From: Ornithodoros turicata
Lineage: Eukaryota; Arthropoda; Arachnida; Ixodida; Argasidae
Length of the DNA: 64,000 nucleotides
Assembly (NCBI RefSeq): GCF_037126465.1
Contig: NC_088202.1
Coordinates: forward strand, 98,239,962-98,303,961
Direction of reading: 5' to 3'
This document shows positions 22,359 to 34,670 of this stretch, piece by piece. The notes below the pieces were generated by a model that was not told the DNA's origin, ran no database searches, and worked only from the letters and a program-made list of their open reading frames with translations. Position 1 is the first letter of the stretch, and the number at the start of each line of letters is the position of its first letter. The position numbers were made by a program, and so were the translations under genes.

Positions 22359-24340
22359 ATGTCTTCAATGAGGTGAACATACCCCTTTTCGGTGCTTGAT
22401 TGGACGCTTTTACATTCCAAACTCAAGCTCATGTAGTCAATGTCTGTTTACGTCGCTAACAGTCCAATTCACCGAATTCCCGTTCGCCGAAAGCAGGTAA
22501 GCGGATTATCTCTGCCAGAGAAGGTCAGTCCCCCTCGGTAAGCTGGGAAAAGATGCGAGAGCTTTTCGGGCCGTTAGATATGCTGGAAACTGACCTAAAT
22601 AAGAAAGGAAGAGCTAAATAAGGAAAGGAAGAAGAGTGAGGTCCACATGGTTCACTATAACTTGGAATCACGTCAAGAACCATAGTACTATAGATGATGC
22701 TGAAATGTGGCACTGACAAGAAGGAAGCAGACTTAGTGTCCTCCAGGCACAGCAATGGAACAATATACAATATGGAATGTATAGGTGTTGCATGTCAATA
22801 AAAATATCAGCAGCAACGTACATATGCATGGTTGCATCTTGTTCACTTAGAAAACAATAACAGAAAACCTTCTAGCTTCTATTTTATTACGGGACACTTT
22901 AGTCCATCACATTTTGCCTGCTATTTCGGGTGCCAGATTTGTTATTACGGCTGCTATTCATCTGCACACGTGGCGCTCGCCACTATCGCGAGAGGTGAGT
23001 ATGCTGTAGCAACGTCGCTTCTGGCTATATCATGATATTTCAAGGCCTCTGTAAACACATACCCCCCCCCCCCCCCCGAATATTTACGCCGACAATTAAC
23101 GAAGGATTATGTGAATTAGGAATGACCGTATGAGCGATTAGGTTGGGACAGGTATTTTGAAGACCAAAGGATTAAGGCTGTTCACCGAGCTTCAATGTAC
23201 GCAGCGGGTTGGGATTCGGCAGAACGGGAGAACACGGTTTACGTCGGCTTCCTTGTCTGATACCCTTAGCGTAAACCGGAACCTTAACGACTGGCAGGAA
23301 TGAAAGCACAGTTTACATCTTAATAATACTAACAAGATAAATGAACCATAGGAAGAACCGAACACGAGAACGATAAAGTTTGTAGGGTAAGTATGATACC
23401 CATCAACAATCTGCTAACAGGCATACCGACGAGACAAATAACGTTTGAGAACGCTGCTTCAAACTGAATCATGACGGCAGCAAGAGTTACGCGCTTGCAT
23501 ATCGTTCGTTCGATGCAGATAGCGTATTTTGTATGGTAAGGAGCCTTACGCAGTGGAAGCGGTAACACAGCTTTTCCATTTCACGTGATATCGACACTTG
23601 ACAGACTGTCAACGAATACCAGCGTACATTCTGTCGAGTAAAGGCGAAGGCGACGAGCTCTCGACGAACTTGCGTCAACTTCGTTTGCAGAACCATTCTT
23701 TATTGGACAGGGGCTCTTGAGACGCCTTCAGCAGCTGCTACGCGCTGACAGAATCACCTGTTGTGTATTCAGGGCAGTGCCAGAAAGCTCTGGATGCGTG
23801 ACAGAGGCATGAAATGATGCGGAAGGAACTGAGGCGAAACTTTCTCTGCTCTTGTGAACGACTTTGAGAGTAGCTGGGGTCATAGGCGAATATGAAGTCC
23901 CAAAAAATGTTATCCTGGGCACCAGGCGACGGGTGAATGCCTTCGAACAGCTGCCGTTAAGCACACACAGTGGGACACATTTTTATGACGCCGTATAAGG
24001 GCAGTGTCATTGCAATTCGACATCGTTATCAAGTACTAACCCTGCGCGGTTAATTTGTTCTAGTCCTATAAATCTTACAGCACTATAGCCTGCTGTACCT
24101 GTGCGTTCGAATATTTTTATCCACTGGGAGTTGTTTCCGTCTCCCTGTTCTCACACAGAATGAGGCAGTCGCAAAGTTCCCAAACGCGACATTTTTCATC
24201 GCAATAGCCAGAAATATTACGTTTGTCCCTCTCCCTTTTCGCTAAAGTCTTCACGTGCTAACGAGCCGTCTAGCCGGTAACTTCAAGCTCTTGATATTCT
24301 CCCTCGCGCCTCCAACATGGCCGACTTCATTTGCAGGGAA
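22359..24340. other. No gene recognised
   Basis: The interval contains a poly-C run at 23062-23077 and AT-rich sequence. Open frames are short and lack motifs. No TIR or LTR pair was found. Confidence 0.5.
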
Positions 24341-24400
24341 TAGTGAGTTTTAGTATAACTTGCTCTATCGCCGTTGCGTACGATATACTAAAACTCACTA
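24341..24400. mobile_element. 60-bp palindromic MITE
   Basis: The exact 16-bp inverted ends TAGTGAGTTTTAGTAT / ATACTAAAACTCACTA flank a core CTATCGCCGTTGCGTACG. A partial second copy of the core follows at 24443-24475 and a full relative lies at 46447-46508. Confidence 0.75.
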
Positions 24401-24719
24401 TTAACGAAAACGTAAGCTAATGCAAGTGGTAGTAGCGTTTGTGCATCGTACGCTATCGCCTTTGCGTACGTAAGGCATAACGTTAGTGGTTCTGAGCAGT
24501 GCGCGAAGCTCTCTTTCGTAGTATATCCCAAAATTGTCGCGGTTACTAAGTGCAAGAGAACTGTTAATCGCGACAACAGAGAGTTTTAGTACATCGTGCT
24601 ACGGCATAATGTGTACAAAATAGGCTCCGCCTCCCGTTTTCAACAAATCAGGAGCGAGAACGTTGCCATTCGGGATGATGGTTGGCTAGAAGCGTGCTAT
24701 GTGGTGAAGTTCATTTTTA

Positions 24720-25075
24720 AGAGTGTGGTGGTAGTCGATGACCCGTATTCGACAGACCCGGTACCACTCCAGCCAACTCGTGAGAGAGGTGGGGTATACT
24801 ACAGGAGCCGCACGACGACTGTTTCAGGCTTTCAGGTACGTTTCATGACCGGATCGCAGGCGTGCTTTCCACGGCAACTTTCCACACACCGGTTTCACAG
24901 TTGTCCACTTGACAATGACAGATGTCTCTGCCATTGCTGTAGTCACGGGGAAGCAGATGAGTGCCTTTGCCCCTTTGCTGCATTCCTGAGCCAGCTACCT
25001 GACAGTGCAGGCGTAGGTGCATCACCCAGCGCTCGCTCTTCAACGACCTTGTTCGGGGGGAGCTCCGGTGAACAA
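24720..25075 (+). pseudogene. P2RX7-like zinc-binding protein, remnant
   Basis: The plus-strand frame contains DDPYSTDPVPLQP near 24739-24777, nearly the same as DDDPYSTDPMPLEP in the gene at 54.7-56.1 kb. A possible donor follows (TTTCAG|GTACGT at ~24836). After a possible acceptor (TTTCACAG) near 24899, DNDRCLCHCCSHGEADECLC aligns with the Cys cluster GRCLCGVCDPQEPDERLCC of the other copy. The second half of the domain (R...W.WG.LG...P.CVV..IR) is not found. The sequence is too decayed to be functional, but it shows the protein type is a regular passenger of this element. Confidence 0.6.
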
Positions 25076-26454
25076 CAGGTTCTGTGATGTAGAAACTTTT
25101 CCTCTATATAGCCTCCGAAGCATACAGTCTATACCCTCGTTTGTCCGGACCACAGTTTCCGACGGAAATATCCCAATAGCGGGGGATCCGGATAAAAGGG
25201 GGTGGACTAGCGTGCACTAGGATTTTATATGGATGTAATAATATCGGCGTGCACCGGTGTAGTTTTGAGGAGCTTTCGTGCTAAAACAACGGACAGCAGT
25301 ATAAATTTTATTTTCTTCTGTTCCAAACAGATGCCTGCGATTTACAGCCCATTCGTCATTTCCTAGCTGTTCCCCGGAGCCGTCGCCAAATTTCTGGGTG
25401 CCCTGTACACCTAATCAGGGGTCGCACCCATATAGAGGATATTCTGATTAATATATCAGGTAGGCTTGTGTCATGTCTGCATGGCAAAGTGTGACTGATA
25501 TGATTGTTTTCTGTTCTTCTTTCGGTTGTTTTGTTGTTTTTGTTTAAGCAGCATATAATTTTTTAAACCCTATGCAAAATAATTCCGCAATTGTCATGTT
25601 CTGTACATAGTAATTGTGCTAGTTTTGGAGTAAACTCAGTGGCTACGAAGGTCCAGAAGGAATGAATTTGAAGTAATGCTTTTGAAAAACACTCGCACAG
25701 CACAACCGAAAAGTAGACAAACTTCAAAAAACAAACCTTATGTGGGTTCACGGCTGTCAATATCATTTGACCTGGCACTGCTCTGTTGTTTGAGAGCGTG
25801 GGTATAGAACGGCCACAAGTGGAGTTTTTGGTGCAATTTGCACTTCTTTTAATTTTTTAATAGTACCCTGAAATTATTTGATTACAATGAATCATGAACT
25901 GGTCCTAGAATTTGACTTATTACAGACAAATAATTCACATAAACCATGCTGGAGTGAAAAATAACAATGCATGCATTACAGAACAGTTGTTGAACACACC
26001 ACTTGAAGCAGACTCCATCGTGCTGCCTGACTCAGCCTGTAATAGAAACACAGTATTTCAAAAAAGAGAAATAGATACGTAAGAAAGCACTCGAAGCAGA
26101 AACTTTACATGCGTCAAGTGAGGGGTAATAGTCCATCTTCAGTCTCGTTTTGGTTATCCCGTCGATGTTCCGCCGTGTACAGTTTTGCGAGCCAATAAAT
26201 AATGTTGAATAATTATGGTTGAAAATCACGATAACTAACTGCACACGATACTGCTATATTTTGTTTTTTGTTTATAAGGGAAAAAAAGAAGCGAAACTGA
26301 ACTCGTCTCCCGACTTGTTCTGCTACTCGTAACATAAATTATCACCCCCCACCCACCCACCCATCCTCCATCCCCTAAAATACTTCACATGAGGTCTACT
26401 AGCAAGTTCGCTATTCACTATTCACGCGTTCACTAGAAGTTCACTATTCACAAT

Positions 26455-26974
26455 TATCCCAAGATCATGTACAGAGAATCATAAAAGGTTTTGTCCATCT
26501 CACAGCTCTGAACAAATTTCACAAGTGCTTCCAAGGCAGCATCCCTCGTGTTCGGTGCCCAAAGTCCCAACACATTCACTATATTGAAGACCCTGCTGTC
26601 TAGTCGAGCAAGTCTAGCTTTCTTTTGTTGCGTTCCATTCGGAGTGAACAGAAAGCTTACCTATCACAGTCATGTCAACGCTTTCCACTGGTTCCGGGCA
26701 TGGTGTCAGGCTTTAGCCGCCTTCGTTTCGGAAGGAACCCGAGGCGAACTTGCATGAAGTCCGTCTCCGGATAAGCTTCGTTACAGAAATGTGAAGGACA
26801 TATGTGCGGAACACGACATCCTTTCTTCATAGCAGGATATCTGCTCGCGATTGCTGCCTCCCAGTTTCGTTTTGTATCACTCTCCCTCAGCCGGTGAAAC
26901 GTTAGTTCCGGGTTGGCCGCCGACGAATTCGTGCGGCCAGCAACATAACGTCGCGTTCCTGTATTCGTCGACAT
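26455..26974 (-). pseudogene. THAP-domain gene, remnant
   Basis: From an ATG at 26974 the minus frame encodes a THAP-like domain: NPELTFHRLRESDTKRNWEAA, ICPSHF and FMQVRLGFLPKRRRLK align with the gene at 52863. The first two zinc-binding Cys of the C2CH motif are both Arg here (RRYVAGR against RCYVLGC), so this copy cannot form the usual zinc site. The frame stops at about 26675. Just downstream, 26658-26455, an open stretch without a start encodes RVFNIVNVLGLWAPNTRDAA and more; it is protein-like and possibly the next exon. The product would be a DNA-binding protein of transposon origin. Confidence 0.65.
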
Positions 26975-27321
26975 GATACAATCTCCATTGGAAGAAAGTG
27001 TCACAGCAAAACACTTCAAATATGGACGGATGTCACGAAGTTGAAGCAGACGGACTCGGAGACAATCGTCGGGGGAGAAACTCGGAGGAAAAACTACCCT
27101 GTAATTCGTTCGTCGCGTCATGGTCCGAACGACGTCACAACGATGTCGTTTTTTCTGGGACGCTCGCGGCCGTAGAGGCTGCGCTAACTTTAAAATATGT
27201 TTATGGAATAACTAAGCAGTTAAATAACTAAGAGAAAATTGGTTAAATAGGTTGTCGGGAGGTGCTGAACATCATAGTAACAGTTTCATACCCACGTTCC
27301 CGGATGCGACCGTCCCTTTAA

Positions 27322-27957
27322 AGAAAGTGTAATGTGAAATATAACCACAATGTTTCAAGATAGCATGATGTAGAACTTGGCGGTGTGATGACGCACCAGA
27401 TGTCATCACCTCTCAGTTCTTCATAGTTTTCATACTAATTAATTTTGAACACTTCCAGAAACTGAAAGGTGGCAACCCTCGACGTTCGCCGAGGACAAGT
27501 GGGAACCGGCCCTGTATTGGCTGACAAATGTCACATGGTATTGAAGTGCTACGTGACGCCTTTGAGACAGGTTACAAATTACCATTAGACCTGTTTTGAA
27601 GACCAACAGAAACTCTCGAGAAGTTCGGTTTAAACTGTTAACGGTTGTAACCTGTGAGGTCCGTTCCTGCGAGAAATAGCTGTGCGATATGCGCCATCTG
27701 TTTGGTTTCCTCTGTCTCCTTGTCTCTGTGTCGTCTGCTCGCTGCATCGCCGCTGTCTTCAAAACCTCGCATCCAGGCGATTTATACGGATGTCTGGTTT
27801 ACGTTCTTGTGTTCCGGACTGCACAAACGACATAAACCGCGTATCTTCGACGATGAAACGCGTAGTGCGCTCGCGACAAGCGCCACGGCCTCGTCTAGAT
27901 GGTTCGCCTAGTTGCTTGCGTTTTCAAGAGAGAGCGCACGAGTCGCCTCAGGGTCAA
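27322..27957. other. No gene recognised
   Basis: There are short open frames only. A frame from 27790 reads MSGLRSCVPDCTND, which has two Cys spaced as in some THAP starts, but nothing downstream supports a domain. Confidence 0.4.
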
Positions 27958-28436
27958 AGCCGTTTATAGAGAGAGCTTGGCCATCTTTTGATCTTTTGCC
28001 GCTTCATGGGACGAGCATGTTTTGACGTCAGAGTCGCTGTTTACCGCACAAAAAGCCTGAACCCAAGCGAAATCCGCTTATCAGCCAGCAAATAGGCACA
28101 ATTTTGATGCAGTCCACCGGCTAGTCGACAGGTGCTTTTGTCGCGCTCAAAGTAATCTACCATAATCGCCGGCTAATGACCCACAGGCGCCTGTGGTAAG
28201 GGGGGCTTTGTTACCAAACTGAAATGATTCAAGGACGAAGGCTTCTCGAAGGACGCGGTACGCAAGTGACTTCCCCCTTGCATCGTGAACTACGCTTTGC
28301 ATCAACATGGCGTCGGCGACCGGTTGACGACTGGACAACAATTGAGCGAATCGAAGGAGGTCGTTCAGCTGTGACGTCGCATGACGTGGTTCAAGTTAGG
28401 TTCCTCCTAATGGTCAAACTCTCTCTATAAACGGCT
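27958..28436. mobile_element. MITE with AGCCGTTTATAGAGAGAG ends
   Basis: AGCCGTTTATAGAGAGAG at 27958 is matched inverted at 28419-28436 (CTCTCTCTATAAACGGCT), an 18-bp perfect terminal inverted repeat. The interior (479 bp in total) has no recognised gene. No target duplication is clear, so the superfamily is not assigned. Confidence 0.65.
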
Positions 28437-29830
28437 CTCCTCAAGGTAGGCGCCTGTGGGAGCCCGTAAGACTTGCTGGCGCAGCAATCTTTGAGACTCG
28501 ATTGCTGAAGAAGCCCTCAATGTACAGCAGAGCTATTACGTATCTGAAGCGTCAAGTTACAAGCGTTCAGAAAAGCATGCAGTTTCTGCAGGTTTGCCAT
28601 CCACTTTTACAGTTCCTTTAAATGTTTGTTTCCTTTAACCGATCGCGGGTCAATCAACCCGAGATGGCATAGTGTAGCTTATATTCCCTGTGTACTTTCC
28701 AAATACACATTTATCACCCCCCCCCCCCCCTCGGATGTTCACTTTCGAAAAACTCAGTGCAGTCGTGGTATACATTAGTTCGTAGGAAAATGCCAATATG
28801 AAGTAACTGAGTTGAGCATTCAATACCCAATGTTCAAAAAGTATTTAAGATAGAGTATCAAGTACTCTTAAAAGTAACTCGTTACTTTCAAGATACTTTG
28901 ACATCAGAATTGAAACTGGCTATCACCGAAATACGAAGAGCGCGTGAAGTCGAAGATGGCGTTACCAAAAAGCTCACTTTTTAAAGACATTAGCCCCAAT
29001 CGTGGACAGGCTGTTTACAGATGCGGACGAATGCTATACAGAGATGACAGAATTTATATACTGTCGTTTTTCTCCTCATCGTCGCTTTAACCTCATAAGA
29101 GCTAATAATATTTTAACCGCCCTCTCTCGCTACGGCTTTCGGTGTGTGTCTTCTGTTCTACCTGACAGGGGTCTCAATGGTTTACCCGCATACCCTTCAG
29201 CACAACACATCGCCTCATGCATGCTCCCAAACCCGAGGAGCTGCACGCAAGTCCTTCCCAAGAGGGACGTGGATGTCCTTAATATCTCAGACGCTAAGCA
29301 TACGTAGGTTCATAACAAAGCGCATTGCCGAGACAAAAGAGAATATTTCGTTCGACCTTCGTGTCACGCACAGACAAGCATCTTCAAAGTAACTTGGAAA
29401 ATGAGTAACAGTTATTGAAAACAAGTTATTAAAAGTTATTTCTTTAACGCATTGGTGGAGCCGCGTCGCGTCACGCTGCTGGGAGGGGTTTCCTTCTCGT
29501 GGCACAGATTCAGTAAGGAGATTTAGAAAGATTGGAAGGATTAGAAGAGATTTGGCAGATTGGAAGGTCTGCGCAAGAAGGGTCCCGAAAACACGATAAG
29601 CAAAACACCTGACTCATTTGAAGTGGTCGACATCACCATGCTGATCTTGCATTTCACACCTTCCGTTATCGTATATTTTTCGTAGAGCATTTCTGATGTG
29701 CTAAAACTTCCTAATGTGTGGTTCTCTTTGATTCCGTGAACACTGTCCATTGTCGCGGAGTAAGGTCACCGATGTGCCTCATAGAAAATAGAATAGCATA
29801 GACCTCAAGTTGACTTCCCCGGATGCCGTC
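28437..29830. other. No gene recognised; partial SINE tail
   Basis: Bases 29682-29745 resemble the tail of the Ser/Leu-type SINE (TGATTCCGTG after CTAATGTGTG). A poly-C run lies at 28708-28721. The rest shows no domain. Confidence 0.45.
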
Positions 29831-29834
29831 AGTG

Positions 29835-30140
29835 CAGTGATCTATAAGAGCTAGAGCATATTGTCCTTCATTGCCCACACTACCAACCTTCCCGAACGGT
29901 ACTCTCTGGATCCCTTAACGGGCTAGACTCTCACCCCCTCTGTCTCACAAAATTGCTTGGTCTCTGGCCACATCCAGCCCACCAACACTCTGCCCCCAAA
30001 GCTCTTCTGACCTTTTTTGACACCGTAGGACTTCGGTGCTCACTGTGGGGCGACTTCGCCACCAGCAACGGGGTAGGGTATCGCCCCAGGGGATGGAACC
30101 CCCCAATCATCATCCTCAAATAAAGCTGTTGTTTGATTTT
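29835..30140 (+). pseudogene. R1-type LINE 3' end fragment
   Basis: This stretch aligns at DNA level with 6185-6490 (AGAGCATATTGTCCTTCATTG, CACTACCAACCTTCCC, AAATTGCTTGGTCTCTGGCC), that is, the zinc-knuckle end and 3' UTR of the R1-type LINE. The frame is broken. The 3' tail AAATAAAGCTGTTGTTTG lies near 30118-30136 and abuts a SINE. Confidence 0.7.
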
Positions 30141-30415
30141 GTGTTAGCGTCACGAAGCAACTGTGGCTATGAGCGGCGCTCAAACGTGGATAGAGGGAGA
30201 GAGGACAGCATGAGGGGACAGGGGTGCTGGTGTGCGTGGGTCGACTTAATGGGGAACTCTGCCGACATTAGCCTATAAAGCCTGCCGGGAAACCCTTAGA
30301 CAGCACTGCCACTGGTGGGATCGAACCCATCACCTGTCAACCTTCCGCACGGCCTTGTCGACAACCAACGAGCGGACGCTCCCCGCTTTAGCCACTCGGC
30401 CGTGCCGCTAGTCGC
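30140..30415 (-). mobile_element. tRNA(Ser/Leu)-derived SINE, copy 1
   Basis: On the minus strand the head at the right reads GCGGCACGGCCGAGTGGCTA (A box of a Ser/Leu-type tRNA), a long variable-arm-like stretch, then GATGGGTTCGATCCCACC (B box). The body follows, with GGACAGCATGAGGGGACAGG and a tail near TTGTGTTAGCG on the plus strand. The same unit occurs at 33985-34670, 42150-42440 and 57770-57950, all in the same orientation. Confidence 0.75.
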
Positions 30416-30599
30416 TGTGGCAGTACAGCGCGTCTCACGTGGTGTCGTCCACAACGTCGTATGGCAACACGGACGAGGGTATTCCCAGCACTCCCTGCAT
30501 ACCCCAAATGCCCCCAAAAATGTTGCAACATCCCCCACCCCCGAATACCGGCCAGGAAGGTCAAAAACGCAAAAAAAGGCAGTAGATATGGGCGTCACC

Positions 30600-31020
30600 C
30601 CCCCCCCCCCCCAATACGGGACACGAACACCTCCAGAGATGAAAATCCTGAGGAATATCCCTCTACAGACGCCGCGGAGTTACAGCGTAGACGGTGTGCT
30701 GCGGAGCATTCGCGAAAGTATAGAATTCGCAGATGTGCCGTCATTGCCGCGGGAGATGCAGAGGCGGTGACCGAAAATGAGGAACGCAAGCGGCGTGCGA
30801 CAAAGCATGCCGCCATTACTCTAGGACAGCACATGTTCAGAAATGCGCACCAAAGGAATGCGTTTGCATGCGAAACCCGTCTCTCTGCACGAGTCCAATG
30901 GCAACCTGTGATCGCCCTTGGACCGCACGGGGATCATGTAGGGTCACTACGCAAGAACCGCAATCCGTTTGCTGCAATGCTATAGCATTTTGCACGCGTT
31001 TGGCAGTGCGCAAAAGAGTA
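30600..31020 (+). pseudogene. Arg-rich (STPR-like) repeat protein fragment
   Basis: The plus frame 30461-30985 encodes AAELQRRRCAAEHSRKYRIR...NEERKRRATKHAA followed by FRNAHQRNAFACETRLSAR. Arg-rich repeats ending in an F..N.FA.CE..RL motif occur in transposon-associated tick proteins, often near Helitron-like genes; this assignment is from memory and weak. The same DNA recurs at 36685-36727 and 38244-38500, where it is broken by a CACTC element and a hAT MITE. The frame is not intact. Confidence 0.35.
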
Positions 31021-33984
31021 CGGTGGATCTTTTAAAGTTACATTACAAATTACTGACATTTGGAAGTATTTGCAAGTTTCTCGCAATTGTATTTTCGATA
31101 CGAAACTTAAACACTCTACTCAGGTTAATGTACAAGTCTGGGAAAACATAGCACGCAGAACTGTCTGATATCAAGTCAGCCGTCATCAACTGCTTCCGTC
31201 GAAGTGAAAGGAATGTCTTCGCACACGAAGAAGTATTTGGAGTGGTCTGTGCAGTGACTGGATGGCATTCCAGAGGGCATTTTTCATCCTCAAAGTAAGG
31301 AACGTAGGAAGAAAAATTGGAGGACAACGCCCCCTCTTGTTCTAATCACTTCCACCGAGAATCAATTATCTATCGTCCGTAGCAGGACTTCCGTTCGAGG
31401 AAAGGCCAAAGGAAATGTTCCAAATGACTAATCACTACGAACGGTCTGTCTGTTGCGAGCGCTATTGCAAAGGGAAGCTGGAAGACAGGAAACGAACAAA
31501 TCAAAGAAAATACGATGCTGCTTTTTTCTCTTCTTTCTGACTTTCTGATGAAGTGATTTTACGTTGTGTGCGAATGGGAAGCATAATTGTGCGTCTCACG
31601 TAGATTCCATGGCATTTGAATACGACTTCGTTCAAATACACTCCCTAATATCAGAGGAAGTCGTTCTATTTATCGGTACGTGGCTTCATGTTAAATCCCT
31701 AATTAAAGAGCATATGAGCAGGAGTTCTTTGGTGTTAGAGGTCTTCAATGAGACTTTTCAGGCTCAGTAGCACAGCGCCATATGTGCTGAATTTTTAGTC
31801 GTCCTGCATAGACGCTATGCCTTTCTCGTCTAATGACAATGCGGGCAACAATCAGTTTCCGCAGCCATAATACATGTCGATTCCGTCAACAACATTGTTA
31901 GGAACAGTATCCTCCAAATCGCGTCACTCAAAGTAACTTCCCGTTAGGAATCGCTTCCAAAATCAACTATAGGCGCTCGCTATATGTGGAACGCTACGCA
32001 TCTCTAACAACTGTATTTCTGGAGTGCGTGAGAATCAATCCACGCTGAGTCTGGCTTAAGGTGCGAGACTTGACTTGATATCAGTTGATCAGTTGAGTTG
32101 ATATCAGTTGATATCAACATGTAACAAAGTCTGACTATCGGCAACCGCGTCAACCTTCTCAAACAAAACTGAAGCATTTCTTAGCGCTAAAATGCATCTT
32201 CCGATGACAGGGGATATTGGTACTCGATAAGTATGTTAGAAAACGACCACAAAACCCGTGTTTCATTGTAATCAATGAAGTAGTTTCTTCTTGTGTGTTT
32301 GCTCAAGGTTCACTAATAGATGCTTTTGCTGTTGTACGTCATAGCACGGATATCATCAATCGCTGAAAATTGTGACGTAAACAAGTGAAACGTCCAGTGG
32401 ACATGACTCGATCTGCATTTCTATCTGACAATTATTTTGGTAATAAGGGCGTACTCTACGTCTAGTTGTTATACACCCATTTAGTAGACTGTCGCAAAAC
32501 GCTTCAATTCTGCGCTTCGAAACCAGAGCCGAAAGTACGAAGTCCAAAAGCAGCAAACAGTGGTAGTGTCGCATTTGGATTTTTAAATGCGATACCATTT
32601 CTTCAACGCACTTTTGGGCCAGGTGTCCGCGTCACGTCACACGGCTCCCCTTCGCTTGTTCTTTTATCGCGGTTCGGGTTCATTAGGGAGTTCGACGGAT
32701 TGGAAGGTGAAACAGAGGGTCGTCTAGACGACCCCTTTTTACAAACATGTGACGTCACGAGAAGACTGGTTCGAGGTTAAATTTTGCTGTGGTGGGCAAG
32801 AAGCGGGAAAAACGCGTCGGCTGACAGGCCGATAAAGCTAATAGTGCCCACCAGCACGCTTTGCGCGGCGGCGTTACGTAATCAATGACGTAGGGCGCAG
32901 ACCGTCTATGGGCGTTTATGTTTATTCGCTCAGAGCAGAGCCCGAGCTGAGAGGAAGTGCGTCACCGAACCGGAAATCGATCGGCCGGGTGTAAAGCGAG
33001 GAGAAAGTTAAATTCCATACGCGACCGAGCGACAACGGCTTTGCGCTTGCGCAGTATCTATTGCTGTGTCGTCTGCTTCCGTTGGTGTTCGTCGTAGGCG
33101 TGTAGGGCACCGTTTATGCGTTAGTGCCTTGAAGGTTTCGCTTCTGTCAGTTTTTCTGATTTTGTGTTACTTCTTTTTTCTTTTTGTACATCATTTCATG
33201 TTTCATTCCATGTCGCACGTAGTGTGTGGAAGACGACGACGACCGATTTGCTTGCCGTTCACGCGGGGCCACTCGCGCGTACGTCCATCACGACGCTGGC
33301 TGGAAACTCTGCATCAAAGCCTGTGTTACATAAAGTTTCTCGACATCTGTCAGAGAGTTTTGCATTTTCAATCACCAATTCCACAACTGATTCGTGTGGT
33401 ACGGCGTCTAGTACGGCGTGGTACGGCGTAGATTGTCTGGATGAAAGCCATCTCAAAATTACAAAATAGCCGCCATCTTCTAGCTCAGGAATTGTGGGAA
33501 GGATCTGCGAGCTCGCCCTCCAAGCTCCGAGCGAATCGAGCTGCCTCGGAGGTGACTCTGAGCGAATATCCAAACACAAAGCGGGCGGATCTGAGCCAAT
33601 TCTCATACGCCCTCGAGCCAGCTCTGTGACGACATATCCGGTCCGAGCGCCTCCGGGCGATTAAACACAAACGCCCTATACATGCTTGAGCTGTGCAGCT
33701 GTACGTCACGCGGTCACGTGAGGGGAGTAGCACACGTCACAACGTCCTCTCGTTCTGCACTGCGCTCTTTTCACGAGGAAAAGGATTTTTGAAAGGTGTG
33801 CGGAACAGAGCCATCGCGCTCGCTCTGTAGGTCACCTACGCTCATCGTTCTTTCGCGGGAACTCTTTTTGTTCGTTGGGGAACACTCTGCACCGAAAAAC
33901 GAAAATGCGGGGTCACCTCATGTTCTTTCAAAGTGGCTGGCACCACGTTCCTAATCTTGGACTGGATAGCTTCCTTTACGCCCA
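31021..33984. other. No gene recognised; small internal repeats
   Basis: Bases 32074-32120 hold TTGATATCAGTTGA-type repeats, and 33400-33432 hold TACGGCGT repeated three to four times. Open frames are short and without motifs. Confidence 0.5.
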
Positions 33985-34670
33985 TAGTTTTCTTAGAGCG
34001 CTTCCGATGTCTCTAATGTGTACTTCTTTTTGATTCCGTGTTAGCGCCACGAAGCAACCACGGGTGCGAGCGGCATACGGACGTCGAGAGATGGAGAGAG
34101 GACAGCAGGTAGGAGTGGGGGACAGTGGTTGGCGTGCGTCAGGGGCCGATTTCAGAAGGAATGAGAAGAGATTCGTCTGGAATGTATGCGGAAAGTACTC
34201 AGGGAAAACCTTCGACAGCACAAGCGCTGGTAGGATTCGAACCTACCACCTTCCAATCTTCCGCACGACCTTAGCTACCACCAACGAGCGGTGTTGCGAT
34301 TCTCGTGCGGGTCAGTTCTCAAGGGAAAGGAGAAGACAGGGCCCGGTCCAATTGTAGAAGAACGTTTATTCTATATAGCGTGGACAAACGAAAGGTGCGA
34401 GGTCCTACAGCATCTCGCTTATATACAGAAGAACAAAAAAAAAAAACACAAATATACAATTCATAGTTTATGTCCCGTCGCTTGAGCACGTTCGAGCGAT
34501 TCTCCCGTGAGCTCCGGCCTCATCCTGTTCATCACTCCCGGGGCACTCAAGTCGCAGGATTCCCCCACTAGCCGATCTGGTTACGCTGACCGTGTCTGGG
34601 TGGCATTGCGAGGAAACAGTCCCAATCGAAACAGCGGGTGCTTGTACCCACTCGGCCATGCCACTGGTCG
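33985..34670 (-). mobile_element. tRNA(Ser/Leu)-derived SINE, copy 2, split by a solo LTR
   Basis: Bases 33985-34291 and 34634-34670 together form one SINE. On the minus strand the A box lies in the right piece (GGCATGGCCGAGTGGGTACA), and the B box GGTAGGTTCGAATCCTACC lies in the left piece. The break coincides exactly with a solo LTR flanked by GCGG. Confidence 0.75.
34292..34633 (-). mobile_element. Solo LTR (342 bp) with GCGG duplication
   Basis: The sequence begins TGTTGCGATT and ends AATCGAAACA, so it is TG...CA with an imperfect 10-bp inverted end. GCGG occurs at 34288-34291 and 34634-34637, an exact 4-bp duplication. On the minus strand it has TATAAGCGAG and AATAAACG, consistent with an LTR promoter and polyadenylation signal. 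There is no internal region, so it is a solo LTR left by recombination between two LTRs. Confidence 0.85.

Larger units (their letters stand above)
24590..27321. mobile_element. Decayed TTAA element with P2RX7-like and THAP fragments (second copy of the 52.5-56.4 kb type)
   Basis: The right end CGGATGCGACCGTCCCT at 27301-27317 followed by TTAA (27318-27321) matches the terminal repeat of the element at 52521-56362. Inside, a P2RX7-like remnant (+) and a THAP remnant (-) converge, the same arrangement as the better copy but inverted relative to it. I cannot find the left terminal repeat, so the left limit is arbitrary; a palindromic MITE at 24341 and related sequence interrupt that side. Confidence 0.65.

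Noticed and set aside
23062..30612. Poly-C runs (23062, 28708, 30598) as regulatory or G-quadruplex sites
   Set aside because: They are simple homopolymers scattered in repeats, without a G-quadruplex loop pattern or consistent position to a gene.
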